Below, one piece after another: positions 1 to 10,225 of a stretch of DNA of 64,000 bases. The translations under genes and the position numbers were made by a program. The first letter of the stretch is position 1; every line of letters starts with the position of its first letter. The stretch comes from Triglochin maritima. Lineage: Eukaryota > Streptophyta > Magnoliopsida > Alismatales > Juncaginaceae. The notes below the pieces were generated by a model that searched no databases, was not told where the DNA came from, and was given only the letters and a program-made list of their open reading frames with translations. The stretch lies in assembly GCA_963682175.1 (NCBI GenBank), contig OY821771.1, forward strand, positions 33,376,201-33,440,200, written 5' to 3'.

Positions 1-212
1 GTGTAATTAAGGACCAAACAATCTCATCCACGAATGCCATCGGAAAGAACCTTAACTATGCTTTTGAAAAATAAGAGAAATCGATCCTTTAGTATTATTT
101 TCCAACCTTCATACATCCACAAGTCGGTTAATATATTACTTAGCAGGAACGTGATTGAGTTTGCTATAGCCTTGGATCTATTAGTAGGTATGATTTTAAA
201 TCATATTTGCTT
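1..212. other. left flank of the outer solo LTR
   Basis: AT-rich sequence outside the outer LTR. The last five bases (208-212, TGCTT) are the left copy of that LTR's target-site duplication. No gene is seen. Confidence 0.5.
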
Positions 213-689
213 TGTTAGATCATAACTCATGCTTAGGCTAATCCAGAGTTTAGTGGGGGATTAGCATGGGGAAGAGGAGGCGGAACAGTGACGGTGATGG
301 GTGTAGGGGCCGGTTACTGTTGGTGTGTTGGGTTTGAGGAGAAAACCATCATTTTTCTTGATTCTTCTCTTCTTCACCCAAACTTCTCTAACTCTCTTCT
401 TCTCTTCCGACGACTAGAGTTTGTGGAGGCGACTCCGGAGCGTGGAGGCGAGCTTGGAGTTGAGGAGACGCGAACGTGAGGTGTGTTGGAGCGGGGGTGC
501 TGTCGGGCGTCGACGTGGAGCAAAACTCTGGTGTGCTCCGTCTTCTCCTTGAGGTATGCCGGCTTACTAGTGTGGTTTTATTGTTCCCCACGTTGGTGGG
601 AAGTCGTGGTCGGTCGCGGGAGGTCGTAGACCTCGCCGGCGATGAGAGAACGACGTAAAATCCTTGGCTGGTGCAAGGTTGCTGTCGAC

Positions 690-1145
690 CAACGGTCGAC
701 CGGTGCCTTCGGGCGGTCGACCGATTTTACCTTTTTGCCCGACTTTAACAAACACCGGTCGAACGATGCCAATGTGGCGGTCGACCGGTTGCATGTGTGT
801 TGGTGAGTTGGAGGCTTAATGTCGGATTTCGGTCGACCGTCCCTTGTTTTTAGGTCGACCGGAACTTAAGTATACTTTATGATTATGCATGTTGTTCGAC
901 CGATTTATATATGATGTTCGACCGTTATATGACGTAGACTATTAGGATGACATTGGTACTTTTCGGTCGACCGGGACCCCTGAGTCGGTCGACCGAATAG
1001 ACTTATATGATTTTGACCTCGTATTCGATCGACCGGTTTTAGACTGTTGTTCGACCGTTTGGACTTAAGTGACGCGCAGAATAGTTCGACCGTTGTAGAC
1101 TTTCGGTCGACCGAACCTATTGGGGACGGTCGACCGGTTAGGCTC
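690..1145. repeat. CGGTCGACCG palindrome island A
   Basis: About nine copies of GGTCGACC plus decayed forms (TTCGACC, GATCGACC, GGTTGACC) occur in about 450 bp inside the outer LTR. Close pairs: 964-973 with 986-995 (22 bp apart), and 1104-1113 with 1127-1136 (23 bp apart). The DNA between motifs is not repeated, so this is not an ordinary tandem array. Confidence 0.85.
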
Positions 1146-1748
1146 TTTCGGTTGACCGTTTGTGCGCAGAACTGAATTCATGGTCCTTGTGTTGTGTTAA
1201 CTATGTCCATAGAAACATGTGTCCTCGCTTAGAGCGTGAGCTGGGAGGTGACGGCGGGTACGTGCCCGTGTCTGCCCAGGGACCGCCGTGTGGAAGAGTG
1301 TGGACACTTGGGTCGCGCCACCTCCGTGTTGGACCGTGGTGTTACGTGTTGTTGCCTTACTCTCTGTAGAGTAGCAAACCTGAGGGATCGTGGATCACAA
1401 TGCGTGTTGACGCAAGGCTCGTGGAGCATGATGACCCTGCAGACTACGTGTAGGATCGTGAGGGTCGGCTATGCTAATCACTTTTAAACTAATTACCTAC
1501 TCGTTTAACAATCAAAGATATGTGCAACGAAATTTAAACTAAACAAGCAAGTAAAGGGAAGATAATGCAAACCACAATGAGACAGGGGATTTTATAGAGG
1601 TTCGGCACCCCCACCCGGGTCCTAGTCCTCTCTTGCAAGCTCCGCTCGGATCACCGAGCTCCGTTCACGACTTCACTAACCACTCCCCGTTCCGGGCCGG
1701 AAGAGAACGCATTTACAATCTTCAAGCTCGCGAACAACCCTCGCCGAG

Positions 1749-2958
1749 TGATGCATTGCATACATTGCATCATATGTCTTTCATTTAGATTACTTTTACA
1801 TCAATAAATGCTACTAAGGTATGTGTTTAATCTTATTTACAGAATACATGGACCTAAATGCAATTTACCCACATCCCGAGCATAAACGCGTGCAAAAGAC
1901 TCATTTCTATCATAAAGACCAAGTTCAAGATTATCGGGTTACGAATGGAAATGTATCCAAGCATAAAAGCATTCAAGTCCTAATTGCAAAAAGAACAAGG
2001 ACTTAAGCACAAAAGTAGCCGGGGACTTAACTGCAAAAAGTCAAGGACCTAAGTGCAAATCACGAGTAGCTTTTATTTTCTTGGAGAAAATATATAGAAA
2101 AATCAATGTATATCTCCAAATATGTGAAAGAATTAATCCGGAGTTCAAAAAATGGAAAGAATCAATCCAGACGCGTAAAGGAGGATCAAATCATACCATA
2201 AACATTCAACCAAAATCCGGATTAAATCTGAGGAGATCATGCGGCGAAATCGCCGCACATTACATGCATCATGCGGCGGAAACGCCGCCCCCTAGTCGAT
2301 CCGTGTGCTCCAATTTTGACCAGTCGTGTCTGGACACGTGTACTCTCCAATTCTATACTTAGGTCTCTTGTAACAACTATAAATAGACCCGAGAACGATG
2401 TTAGAAGGGTCCTTGGTTGTTGTTCTTATTTGTGTACCTTAGTTTTATTAATAAAATTCTGTTCTTTTAATTCTTGTTTTAGTTTTCTTTTAATGTCTCA
2501 AGGACCTCTTCTTCTTCCTCCCTCCATGAGTTTCTAACTCTCTCCAAAGGGTGGAGGTGATGGAATTAGGGTTAGAGAATGATGAATGCATGTTATTATT
2601 TTAAGTTCATGATTAGTGTATTTTGATTACTTGAGTTTATGTTAAGTCATTTATCTTGTAATGCTTCATAACTAACATGATTTACAATAAGTTTCAGTAA
2701 TTCTCTACTCTAAACCTAAGTCTAAACCTCCACCCCACGGATTTCTCTCTTTGTTCTTGTTTTAATTTTAATTGCTTTTGTTTCGTACTTTAGTTAATTA
2801 AACCAAAAACCCCAAAAACCCAAATTAATTCTTCTCTCCCTTCTTCCCCTCAATCGAAATCACACTAACAACGAAATCTCTCCCTCCTTGTGTTCGACCC
2901 GTACTTGCCACGTCTTCATTGACGCCGTGCACTTGCGGTATAAATTTAATTCTCATCA
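1749..2958 (+). repeat. 5' LTR of the young element
   Basis: It is 1210 bp and agrees with 7044-8253 in all segments checked; the offset of 5295 is constant from end to end, so there are no net indels. It carries a TATA box (2379-2386) and AATAAA (2450-2455), giving a U3-R-U5 layout with R starting shortly after 2400. Confidence 0.95.
2379..2386 (+). promoter_or_regulatory. TATA box of the 5' LTR promoter
   Basis: TATAAATA in the LTR, with a polyadenylation-type AATAAA about 65 bp downstream at 2450. The same arrangement repeats in the 3' LTR at 7674-7681, from which outward transcription toward 8254 is possible in principle. Confidence 0.65.
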
Positions 2959-2964
2959 AGTTTT

Positions 2965-2982
2965 TGGCGCCGTTGCCGGGGA
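2965..2982 (+). other. primer binding site, tRNA-Asp
   Basis: TGGCGCCGTTGCCGGGGA, six bases after the 5' LTR, is complementary over 18 nt to the 3' end of plant tRNA-Asp(GTC) including CCA. This primer is common in Athila/Tat Gypsy elements. Confidence 0.85.
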
Positions 2983-4254
2983 GGCGACGCAGATTTTGTT
3001 TTCTTTTGTTGATTTCGATTTTATCCTGTTTATCTGCTGCGCGATCTAAGTATTTGGATTTGTGTTTCAGGAGACAACAGAGTGCGCGGCGAAATCCGAG
3101 CACATTCTGAGCTAAACGAGCGGCGAAATCGCCGCACCTATAGAGCAATTTGCGGCGAATCCGCCGCACACTTGGAGCTTCTGGGCTTCAAACTTTTCTG
3201 GGACGCGACTCATCTCTGGGTGGACGCGTGAAACTACTGACATTTCGAGAGCGGGCGGTGAACCCGACTGAACATTGCATAGGTAACCTTTGTTGCCTCT
3301 TTTCCTCGCAATTTCTATTTTCAAAAAAAAATAAAAATAAATCTTTTTATTAGAATTGCACGTGTTAGGGTTTACAATTCCATAATTGGCAATAATTCAA
3401 CTCTGACCTAAAATTGGCAAAATTAGAAAGACCTTAGTGCATGCATCATATAATGTTTTGCTTGCATTATTCTTGCTAAATTCTTGCAAATTAATACTTG
3501 TTGAAGATTGCTGGAGGCAAGGTACGTATCGAGGTTTTTATCGATTGCATTAGAACATATAATTTAGTTGCATACAACCTTGCAATTGCCCCCATCAAAA
3601 GGACCATTGTTTGACTATCTTTGCTAGATTTAAGTTAAACTATCTTAAGGGCAACTCCGTAGGAAAAGATACGGTGGGGATTTCATCACCCTCCCATAGC
3701 CCACAAACCACAATCCTGAAGTGTCGCCTAAGCCTAAAATTTAAAATCAATTAGACATTGGCCCCTAAGGACTCGGACTCAATTAAGGAGGAGAGTGATT
3801 TGACTTGCTATGACCTGAAGCTAATTGAATTCAATTGGTGTCTAGAAAGTGTTTTTGTGTTGACGAAAGTCTTCCAAGCGACGTGGTTGTCTAATTGGCA
3901 CCGACTCTGTCGGAAGCGCCCCCACTAGCTATACACTAACTGGCCAACTTGGTTTGATTGGTGAGGGAGGTGAATCAAGCAAATCAATTCGACTCAACCA
4001 GTTAGGAGTCGTCTAGATCTAAGCGACACTAGGTCTAGGATTGTTTGAACCGTGCTTTCTTAGGAAACCTCTGACCGACCCTCTTTTCTATCTTTAGAGT
4101 TAAGTTTCCCTTCTCTTCTGAGTCATCTTCTTCTCACCTACTTATACGTTCTAGTCTCCTCCCCTTTACATTCTCTATTAGCATTTTAGGGTCGAGTCGA
4201 GAACTTGTGCTTGCTTAGCCTCATAAGGGTAAGAGTACTTGACTCAAGAGTGTT
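2983..4254 (+). other. untranslated leader of the young element
   Basis: About 1.27 kb between the primer site and the ORF with no convincing coding frame; only short scattered ORFs are present. This is where the N-terminal matrix/capsid part of gag would lie in an autonomous relative. Confidence 0.6.
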
Positions 4255-5730
4255 GTGATGGATGGTTACATGAGCAACCATTCATATCATTGTTGGGACC
4301 AGGACAATGCTTCCTGGTATTCTAAAACCATGCAACATGGGGTGGCTCAGACCAACACCCCATATGGGTGGGACAATCCTAATTGTATGACTGAGCAATC
4401 TTCATATTGGGGTAACATGAGAGAGGAACCGACTGCTAGACCACAATCTAGTTATGTCGGATCATATGCTGGTCAACAAACTGAGAATTTACAACAAGCT
4501 TTTGCCTCTTTCATGAGTAGGACAGACAACATGAGTGCACCGGTGGCTCCAGTAGCCGTACCGTGCGACTGTTGTGGGTTGAGTGGTCATGTTATCGGGG
4601 AATGCCCTTATGTTCCCCCAGAGCCTGAGTATGAGCATACTTTTTCCCAAAACGCTCAAAATGACTATTACGCATCCGCGTACAACCCGAGAGTGATGGA
4701 TTCGTGGAGAAACAATTCCTATCCAAATTCTTATACTTCATTTTCACCTCAGTATCCTCCTCCCGAATACCCAGAATTCTACCAACTCCCCACGTCAAAT
4801 CATTATTCTCAGCCCATCAACACCCAATCCCATAATTTCACAAGCTCAAACTTGGACCTCATAGCTGACCACGTACCTAATTCCTTGGAACAAACTTTCC
4901 TTACGTACATGGAATCCACTCAACGATCCGTACAAAATATAACATCGCATTTGAGTCAAATGATACAACAATTAGGTGAACGTAAGGAGAGTAACTTTTC
5001 GTGTCAACATGAGGATCCACCTTTTGATATCGAACCACCACCACATCCACAAATTCAAAGCACAATCTGTCAAAGCCAAACTCCTAGTCAGTCTGAAGGA
5101 CTTGGGGTTTCAATTCACGATCACTTAGTGGAGGATTCGATACACATGGACCAATTTCATCATGAGTCGGCCCAGGATTGTGCCTTATCTTCGTGCCCCG
5201 TGGCCCTTGAGCCACATGATCTTCATGTTGTGCCTCTTAAGGACTCACTTCCGGTGGAGCAAGAGCTCCCTAGCACCCTCAATTTCAAACAACCTGATGA
5301 GAGTTTGCCTCTCACTATCGTTCCTGATCATCTTGGAAATGATGGAACATCAAACGACTACAGTGCTCATGAGGGTATTAGGAGTTCCTTGGAGGATACC
5401 TTGGGTATGAGACCCATTTTATGTTTACCCGGTGAGTCGGACTTGCCTAACGAGGCTCCTGACCTCGCTCCGACGCACCAGCCAGTTGGTTGGAGAGTTT
5501 GGATTGACGATCATAACTTCAGTACCGCAACGGAAGAAACTCCTCTTCCGTTGCCCCTTAATTCCCAAACTCTCGGGAGGTTCAAGCTCTTTCAGTTTGA
5601 TCCGTTGAATGAGACGCCTTTGCGTCCAATTCATGAACCTCTCATTTCATCTAGCGCTTTTTGTGAAGGCGGCCCACACATGCATTTTCTGGCCCCACGT
5701 GGTGTCATGTTTCCTTTTCAGGTGCACTGA
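4255..5730 (+). CDS. Gag-like C-terminal protein of the LARD element (491 aa)
   Basis: This is a single uninterrupted ORF and the only sizeable one in the element. It has a CCHC zinc knuckle C-X2-C-X4-H-X4-C at residues 104-117, which binds nucleic acid in retroelement Gag proteins. A Tyr/Asn/Pro-rich stretch with YNPR and SWRNN (about 143-155) and a helical segment with QxxxxxxSHLSQMIQQLGE (about 215-245) resemble the end of Athila/Tat Gag. The rest, about 250-491, is acidic, Pro/Ser-rich and unrecognised. The capsid region is missing upstream and pol is missing downstream. The start is the first of two adjacent ATGs. An intact frame in an element without pol suggests either very recent origin or selection for a trans-packaging role; both are inference. 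Confidence 0.75.
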   Translation: MMDGYMSNHSYHCWDQDNASWYSKTMQHGVAQTNTPYGWDNPNCMTEQSSYWGNMREEPTARPQSSYVGSYAGQQTENLQQAFASFMSRTDNMSAPVAPVAVPCDCCGLSGHVIGECPYVPPEPEYEHTFSQNAQNDYYASAYNPRVMDSWRNNSYPNSYTSFSPQYPPPEYPEFYQLPTSNHYSQPINTQSHNFTSSNLDLIADHVPNSLEQTFLTYMESTQRSVQNITSHLSQMIQQLGERKESNFSCQHEDPPFDIEPPPHPQIQSTICQSQTPSQSEGLGVSIHDHLVEDSIHMDQFHHESAQDCALSSCPVALEPHDLHVVPLKDSLPVEQELPSTLNFKQPDESLPLTIVPDHLGNDGTSNDYSAHEGIRSSLEDTLGMRPILCLPGESDLPNEAPDLAPTHQPVGWRVWIDDHNFSTATEETPLPLPLNSQTLGRFKLFQFDPLNETPLRPIHEPLISSSAFCEGGPHMHFLAPRGVMFPFQVH

Positions 5731-7028
5731 CCCACTCTTGAAGTTTCCATTTGATGTCTCTTGACAAATGAAGATGGGAACTTATGTTTGTATATAGTTA
5801 TATATGTATAACAATAAATAAATAAATAAAAAGTCATCTGTTGTATTTATCCCTTCTTTAGCATCTCACAGGTTTTTGAGGGAATTTGGGTTTTTGTCCA
5901 TCAACAGAGCCATGAACTTTCCTTTGTACTTCACGTTGGTGAGATCTTTCCTTTTTCATGCATAAATCCATGTAGTATCTTGCTCACATTCATTGAGGAC
6001 AATGCATGATTTAGGTGTGGGGGAGGTGTTTATATATGTACATATCTATCTATTTGATTTTTTTTTTTTTTTTTGTTAAAAAAAAAAAAAAAAATCAATA
6101 TTCTATGACATAGCTTAAGATTGAACTGCCAAAACCCGTGTACAAATTGCATTAAGTTTTTGTTCCTTATTATATAGTTCTGCTTGTAGAAATTATGACA
6201 TAAATCTAAGTTCCAAAGAAATAACCCATGACCATTGTAAAACATGTATGCACTTAAATTGGACGAATCAAATCTTTGAAGTGGTTGATAAAAAGCAGAG
6301 GTTGAGGAAAATATACCGGGAAGTGTGGACTTCTAATAGCAATCAAGCCTTGAGGAAAATAAAAATAAAAATAAAGGAATAAAGTGAAGAAAACACATTT
6401 TGCAAAATGATTACAAAAGCCCAAGCCTTTGAGTCACTGGTCCGTAGGGGTATCTTGAAACCCGGTAACTTGAGTCTACAAGCTCGGGATTATCGACCAA
6501 ACTCGCTACACGAATGCAAAAGGGTAAAAGTGTCAAAAAGCAAATGTGTTGAATCACGGAAGAAAAGAAAAGAAAAAAAATAATAATAATAATACTCAAG
6601 GCCCAAAGCTAAAAGAATGATCCATGCCATGGTTGATCCGAATGATACTTCACCACCAGAGGAGGCGTGCAAAATAATTCAAGTGATAAACATGTGTAGA
6701 AGGGTTAGTGGTGTGAATGTTGGAGGAACAAAGACCAAGTCATATTTTTAATGAGTTAGATTCATATAATGAGCATACAAGAATTTGAAGTGAGATGTAT
6801 AAGGTTGAGGTAGGGATATTGAGAGCTATTAATGGAATGTTGATTTAAGACTTTGTGGGTGTGTCAACTGAAAACCCTCACGAGACAAAACTCGTCCTCT
6901 AAGGAAACTTGGAGGTTTAAAGGCTTGTTGCACATGCTAAGTGCAACCGTGATTCCTACGAAAGTGAGTTAGGATTTCCCTGTTTTTATTTTTCGTATCT
7001 TCTGTTTTGCTAGGGACTAGCAAAATCT
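5731..7028 (+). other. non-coding 3' region of the young element
   Basis: No coding frame is seen. An internal AGGTGTGGGGGAGGTG (6013-6028), preceded by a TTGAGGACAATGCATGA phrase, closely copies the terminal polypurine tract and is a typical Athila-type landmark. A T-run then A-run occupies 6058-6093. About 1 kb of further unannotated sequence follows. Confidence 0.6.
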
Positions 7029-7043
7029 AGGTGTGGGGGTATT
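7029..7043 (+). other. polypurine tract
   Basis: AGGTGTGGGGGTATT sits directly before the TG of the 3' LTR at 7044. This is the expected plus-strand priming site for reverse transcription. Confidence 0.8.
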
Positions 7044-8253
7044 TGATGCATTGCATACATTGCATCATATGTCTTTCATTTAGATTACTTTTACATCAAT
7101 AAATGCTACTAAGGTATGTGTTTAATCTTATTTACAGAATACATGGACCTAAATGCAATTTACCCACATCCCGAGCATAAACGCGTGCAAAAGACTCATT
7201 TCTATCATAAAGACCAAGTTCAAGATTATCGGGTTACGAATGGAAATGTATCCAAGCATAAAAGCATTCAAGTCCTAATTGCAAAAAGAACAAGGACTTA
7301 AGCACAAAAGTAGCCGGGGACTTAACTGCAAAAAGTCAAGGACCTAAGTGCAAATCACGAGTAGCTTTTATTTTCTTGGAGAAAATATATAGAAAAATCA
7401 ATGTATATCTCCAAATATGTGAAAGAATTAATCCGGAGTTCAAAAAATGGAAAGAATCAATCCAGACGCGTAAAGGAGGATCAAATCATACCATAAACAT
7501 TCAACCAAAATCCGGATTAAATCTGAGGAGATCATGCGGCGAAATCGCCGCACATTACATGCATCATGCGGCGGAAACGCCGCCCCCTAGTCGATCCGTG
7601 TGCTCCAATTTTGACCAGTCGTGTCTGGACACGTGTACTCTCCAATTCTATACTTAGGTCTCTTGTAACAACTATAAATAGACCCGAGAACGATGTTAGA
7701 AGGGTCCTTGGTTGTTGTTCTTATTTGTGTACCTTAGTTTTATTAATAAAATTCTGTTCTTTTAATTCTTGTTTTAGTTTTCTTTTAATGTCTCAAGGAC
7801 CTCTTCTTCTTCCTCCCTCCATGAGTTTCTAACTCTCTCCAAAGGGTGGAGGTGATGGAATTAGGGTTAGAGAATGATGAATGCATGTTATTATTTTAAG
7901 TTCATGATTAGTGTATTTTGATTACTTGAGTTTATGTTAAGTCATTTATCTTGTAATGCTTCATAACTAACATGATTTACAATAAGTTTCAGTAATTCTC
8001 TACTCTAAACCTAAGTCTAAACCTCCACCCCACGGATTTCTCTCTTTGTTCTTGTTTTAATTTTAATTGCTTTTGTTTCGTACTTTAGTTAATTAAACCA
8101 AAAACCCCAAAAACCCAAATTAATTCTTCTCTCCCTTCTTCCCCTCAATCGAAATCACACTAACAACGAAATCTCTCCCTCCTTGTGTTCGACCCGTACT
8201 TGCCACGTCTTCATTGACGCCGTGCACTTGCGGTATAAATTTAATTCTCATCA
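7044..8253 (+). repeat. 3' LTR of the young element
   Basis: It is 1210 bp, ends TCATCA at 8253, and is followed by the CCGAG target duplicate. No difference from the 5' LTR was found in the segments compared along its length. Confidence 0.95.
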
Positions 8254-8597
8254 CCGAGCTTGGCTCCTCCTCTCACAATCCGAGAGGGATGCTTCGGGCT
8301 TTCACCGAAACCTTTACTCTTCTTTGACAACAACAAACTTGAGTGGGACAATCACTCTCTAAACTTAAGCACATTTGAGAAAGATTGGAATTGATCTTAA
8401 GTGTGGAAATTTGAGGTTTGGAGTGTTTGGGATTCTCTCTAATGTTTTGGACAAGTATGTAGTGTGAGAGTTGTGTTAAAATGTGTTTTACAACTCTATT
8501 TATAAGCATTTGAGAGAATAAAGCCGTTGGGATTGATTTGGTATGAGTTGATGTAAGATGCACAAAAAAGAAACTTGCAGGACCCAATTCTGCCTAA

Positions 8598-8895
8598 CAA
8601 CGGTCGATCGAAACGGGTATGTCGTTCGACCGTTTGGTCAAAATTCAGCTTTGACTTTAGTTAACGGTCGAAAGGGCTCAGGAGATTGGTCGACCGAATA
8701 AGTCCAGGCACTTCTAGGAGACCAAATTGTGTTGGTTCGGTCGACCGTTAGGAAAGTTTCAGTCAACCGGATGTTTGGTAATATTGGGGTATTTGGGAAT
8801 GATACGAATACGACCATTGGGTATAATACGACAAAACAAACGGTCATGTGACACGTGTGAACGGTCGACCGAAAAGGTTTAAACGGTCGACCGAT
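8598..8895. repeat. CGGTCGACCG palindrome island B
   Basis: Four intact GGTCGACC copies plus variants (GGTCGATC, TTCGACC, AGTCAACC) lie inside the family B LTR. The copies at 8862-8871 and 8884-8893 form a pair 22 bp apart. Confidence 0.85.
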
Positions 8896-10225
8896 TTGGT
8901 CCAGGCAGTTCAAGTTTTGTTTAGGTGTTTTCCGATTCTAGTTTGGATGATCTATTGAAGTCTAAATTATGTGAAATTTTGTGTGACTTCTATAGGGAAC
9001 CTAGTGTGTGGTTGAGTTGTTTTTAGCTCAAGTATGCTCAATTACACAAGGTTCCTAAAGACTCAAAGAAATACAAAATACATGTCTTCAAATGAGCTTG
9101 ATTACATGTCTTGACTTGATTTCCTTTCTTCCTTTAGTCTTGATCACCTGTAGAGGTTAGCACAAAGCAATATATATGCAATGCAATATGTGTGCTACTC
9201 TACATGATCACAATTAAGATTAGGTTGATTAAATCATCAAAACAAAGATTAAGGCCAAAAAACCAACACTACGGTCTGGACCCATCCGATTTTGTGTCGG
9301 ACGTATGTTGTACCGCCGAGGTTGTGTCGGCGACGTCGTCGAGGTTTTTGCCGGCGATGATGGTGCCGACGATATTCCGGCTTGTGGTTGTGCCGTCTGA
9401 TGTTGTGCTGGACATATGTTGTACTGCCGATGTTGTGCCGGCGATGCCGCCGATGTTCCGGTGATGATCCCCGATTGGGCACCTATCTTGGGATGTTGAC
9501 CGACCGGGCTACGGCTCCGTCGAGGGTGGTGTAGACCATGTGGTTCTTTGCGTGGAAGTGCGGACACTCCTCACCGATCCCTTTGGCTCGAGTAGTCCCG
9601 TGTGGGGGTGCGTCGCGTACTGTCCATGAGACCGTATGTGCCTACGGTAGGTTTCCGAGGGAGACCCGTTGTTGTTGCTGGATTGATGTCCTTGTGGACC
9701 CTGTTGAGGGTCGTTGTTGTTGTTGGACTGAGGTCCCATTTACCTTGGAGGGATTTGATGCATTGCAGATGTGATATGACATGCTACTAGTATGATAGGT
9801 TTGTTTACCGTACTGTTGCATTCATATAGGCGAGCTTGGCATACGGGGTTTCCTAATGGGAAACTCAGGCATCGTTGTTTGATTCGTGTTTCAGGACCGC
9901 AATAGATTATGTCAGGTGGTGACAGCGGGCGCACACATTTTGGGGCACGAATCCTCTTCAGACTCTTCGAGGTCGTCGTGATTGCGTGTACCTGTCTTTC
10001 GTTATATTGTTGTAATCACATCTTTTGACAAACTTTGTTATATTATTGGTGCACCGACTGTTGATTTATATGAGTAACATTCCCGTTGATGAGTTTTATC
10101 AGATAATCTCTTGATTGTTTAATTTTTAAAATTTCCGTTGTTTCGGGATGTTACATGCTTAGTTTCATATTGTACTTAAGGTGCATCACTTCATGTTTGT
10201 CATTCTTACAAAGTACACCGTCACA

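Larger units (their letters stand above)
1749..8253 (+). mobile_element. complete young non-autonomous LTR retrotransposon (LARD-like)
   Basis: This 6505-bp element has two 1210-bp LTRs in direct orientation (1749-2958 and 7044-8253), each starting TGATGC and ending TCATCA. It is flanked by the perfect 5-bp duplication CCGAG (1744-1748 and 8254-8258). A primer binding site complementary to plant tRNA-Asp follows the left LTR, and a G-rich polypurine tract precedes the right LTR. The 4085-bp interior holds one 491-aa ORF with a CCHC knuckle; I find no protease, reverse transcriptase, RNase H or integrase. The tRNA-Asp primer and the GGTGTGGGGG motifs are typical of Athila/Tat-type Gypsy elements, so it is probably mobilised by a partner of that lineage elsewhere. 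The LTRs matched in every stretch compared, so insertion was recent. Confidence 0.95.
1449..9268 (-). mobile_element. nested solo LTR (family B), split by a young retrotransposon
   Basis: Read on the minus strand this LTR starts TGTTGG (9268) and ends GATCCTACA (1449). The flanking direct repeat CTACG (1444-1448 and 9269-9273) is a perfect 5-bp target duplication within the outer LTR. Its own length is about 1.31 kb (1449-1748 plus 8259-9268). A TATA-like box lies on the minus strand near 8497-8507. The first part of the LTR is nearly the same as the plus-strand sequence starting at 60237, so the family has at least two copies here. The TGTTGG start with a following TTTTGATGATT resembles SIRE-type Copia LTRs, but no coding region is attached, so the lineage is an inference. 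Confidence 0.85.
213..10155 (+). mobile_element. outer solo LTR (family A), split by nested insertions
   Basis: The element begins TGTTAGAT at 213 and ends GATGTTACA at 10155. It is bounded by the direct repeat TGCTT (208-212 and 10156-10160), a perfect 5-bp target duplication. Its own sequence is two pieces, 213-1448 and 9274-10155, about 2.1 kb in all, separated by a younger insertion. No internal retrotransposon region of its own lies between them, so this is a solo LTR left by LTR-LTR recombination. The order of parts (CT-rich stretch near 350-420, palindrome island 690-1145, GC-rich stretch, TTACA end) matches the opposite-strand copy at 10226-12017. Family A LTRs start TGTTA and end RTTACA; a Gypsy origin is likely from the terminal sequence style but no pol domain is attached to prove it. 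Confidence 0.85.

Noticed and set aside
2825..3353. ORFs on both strands across the 5' LTR end and leader
   Set aside because: They cross the LTR boundary and primer binding site, and no family is recognisable.
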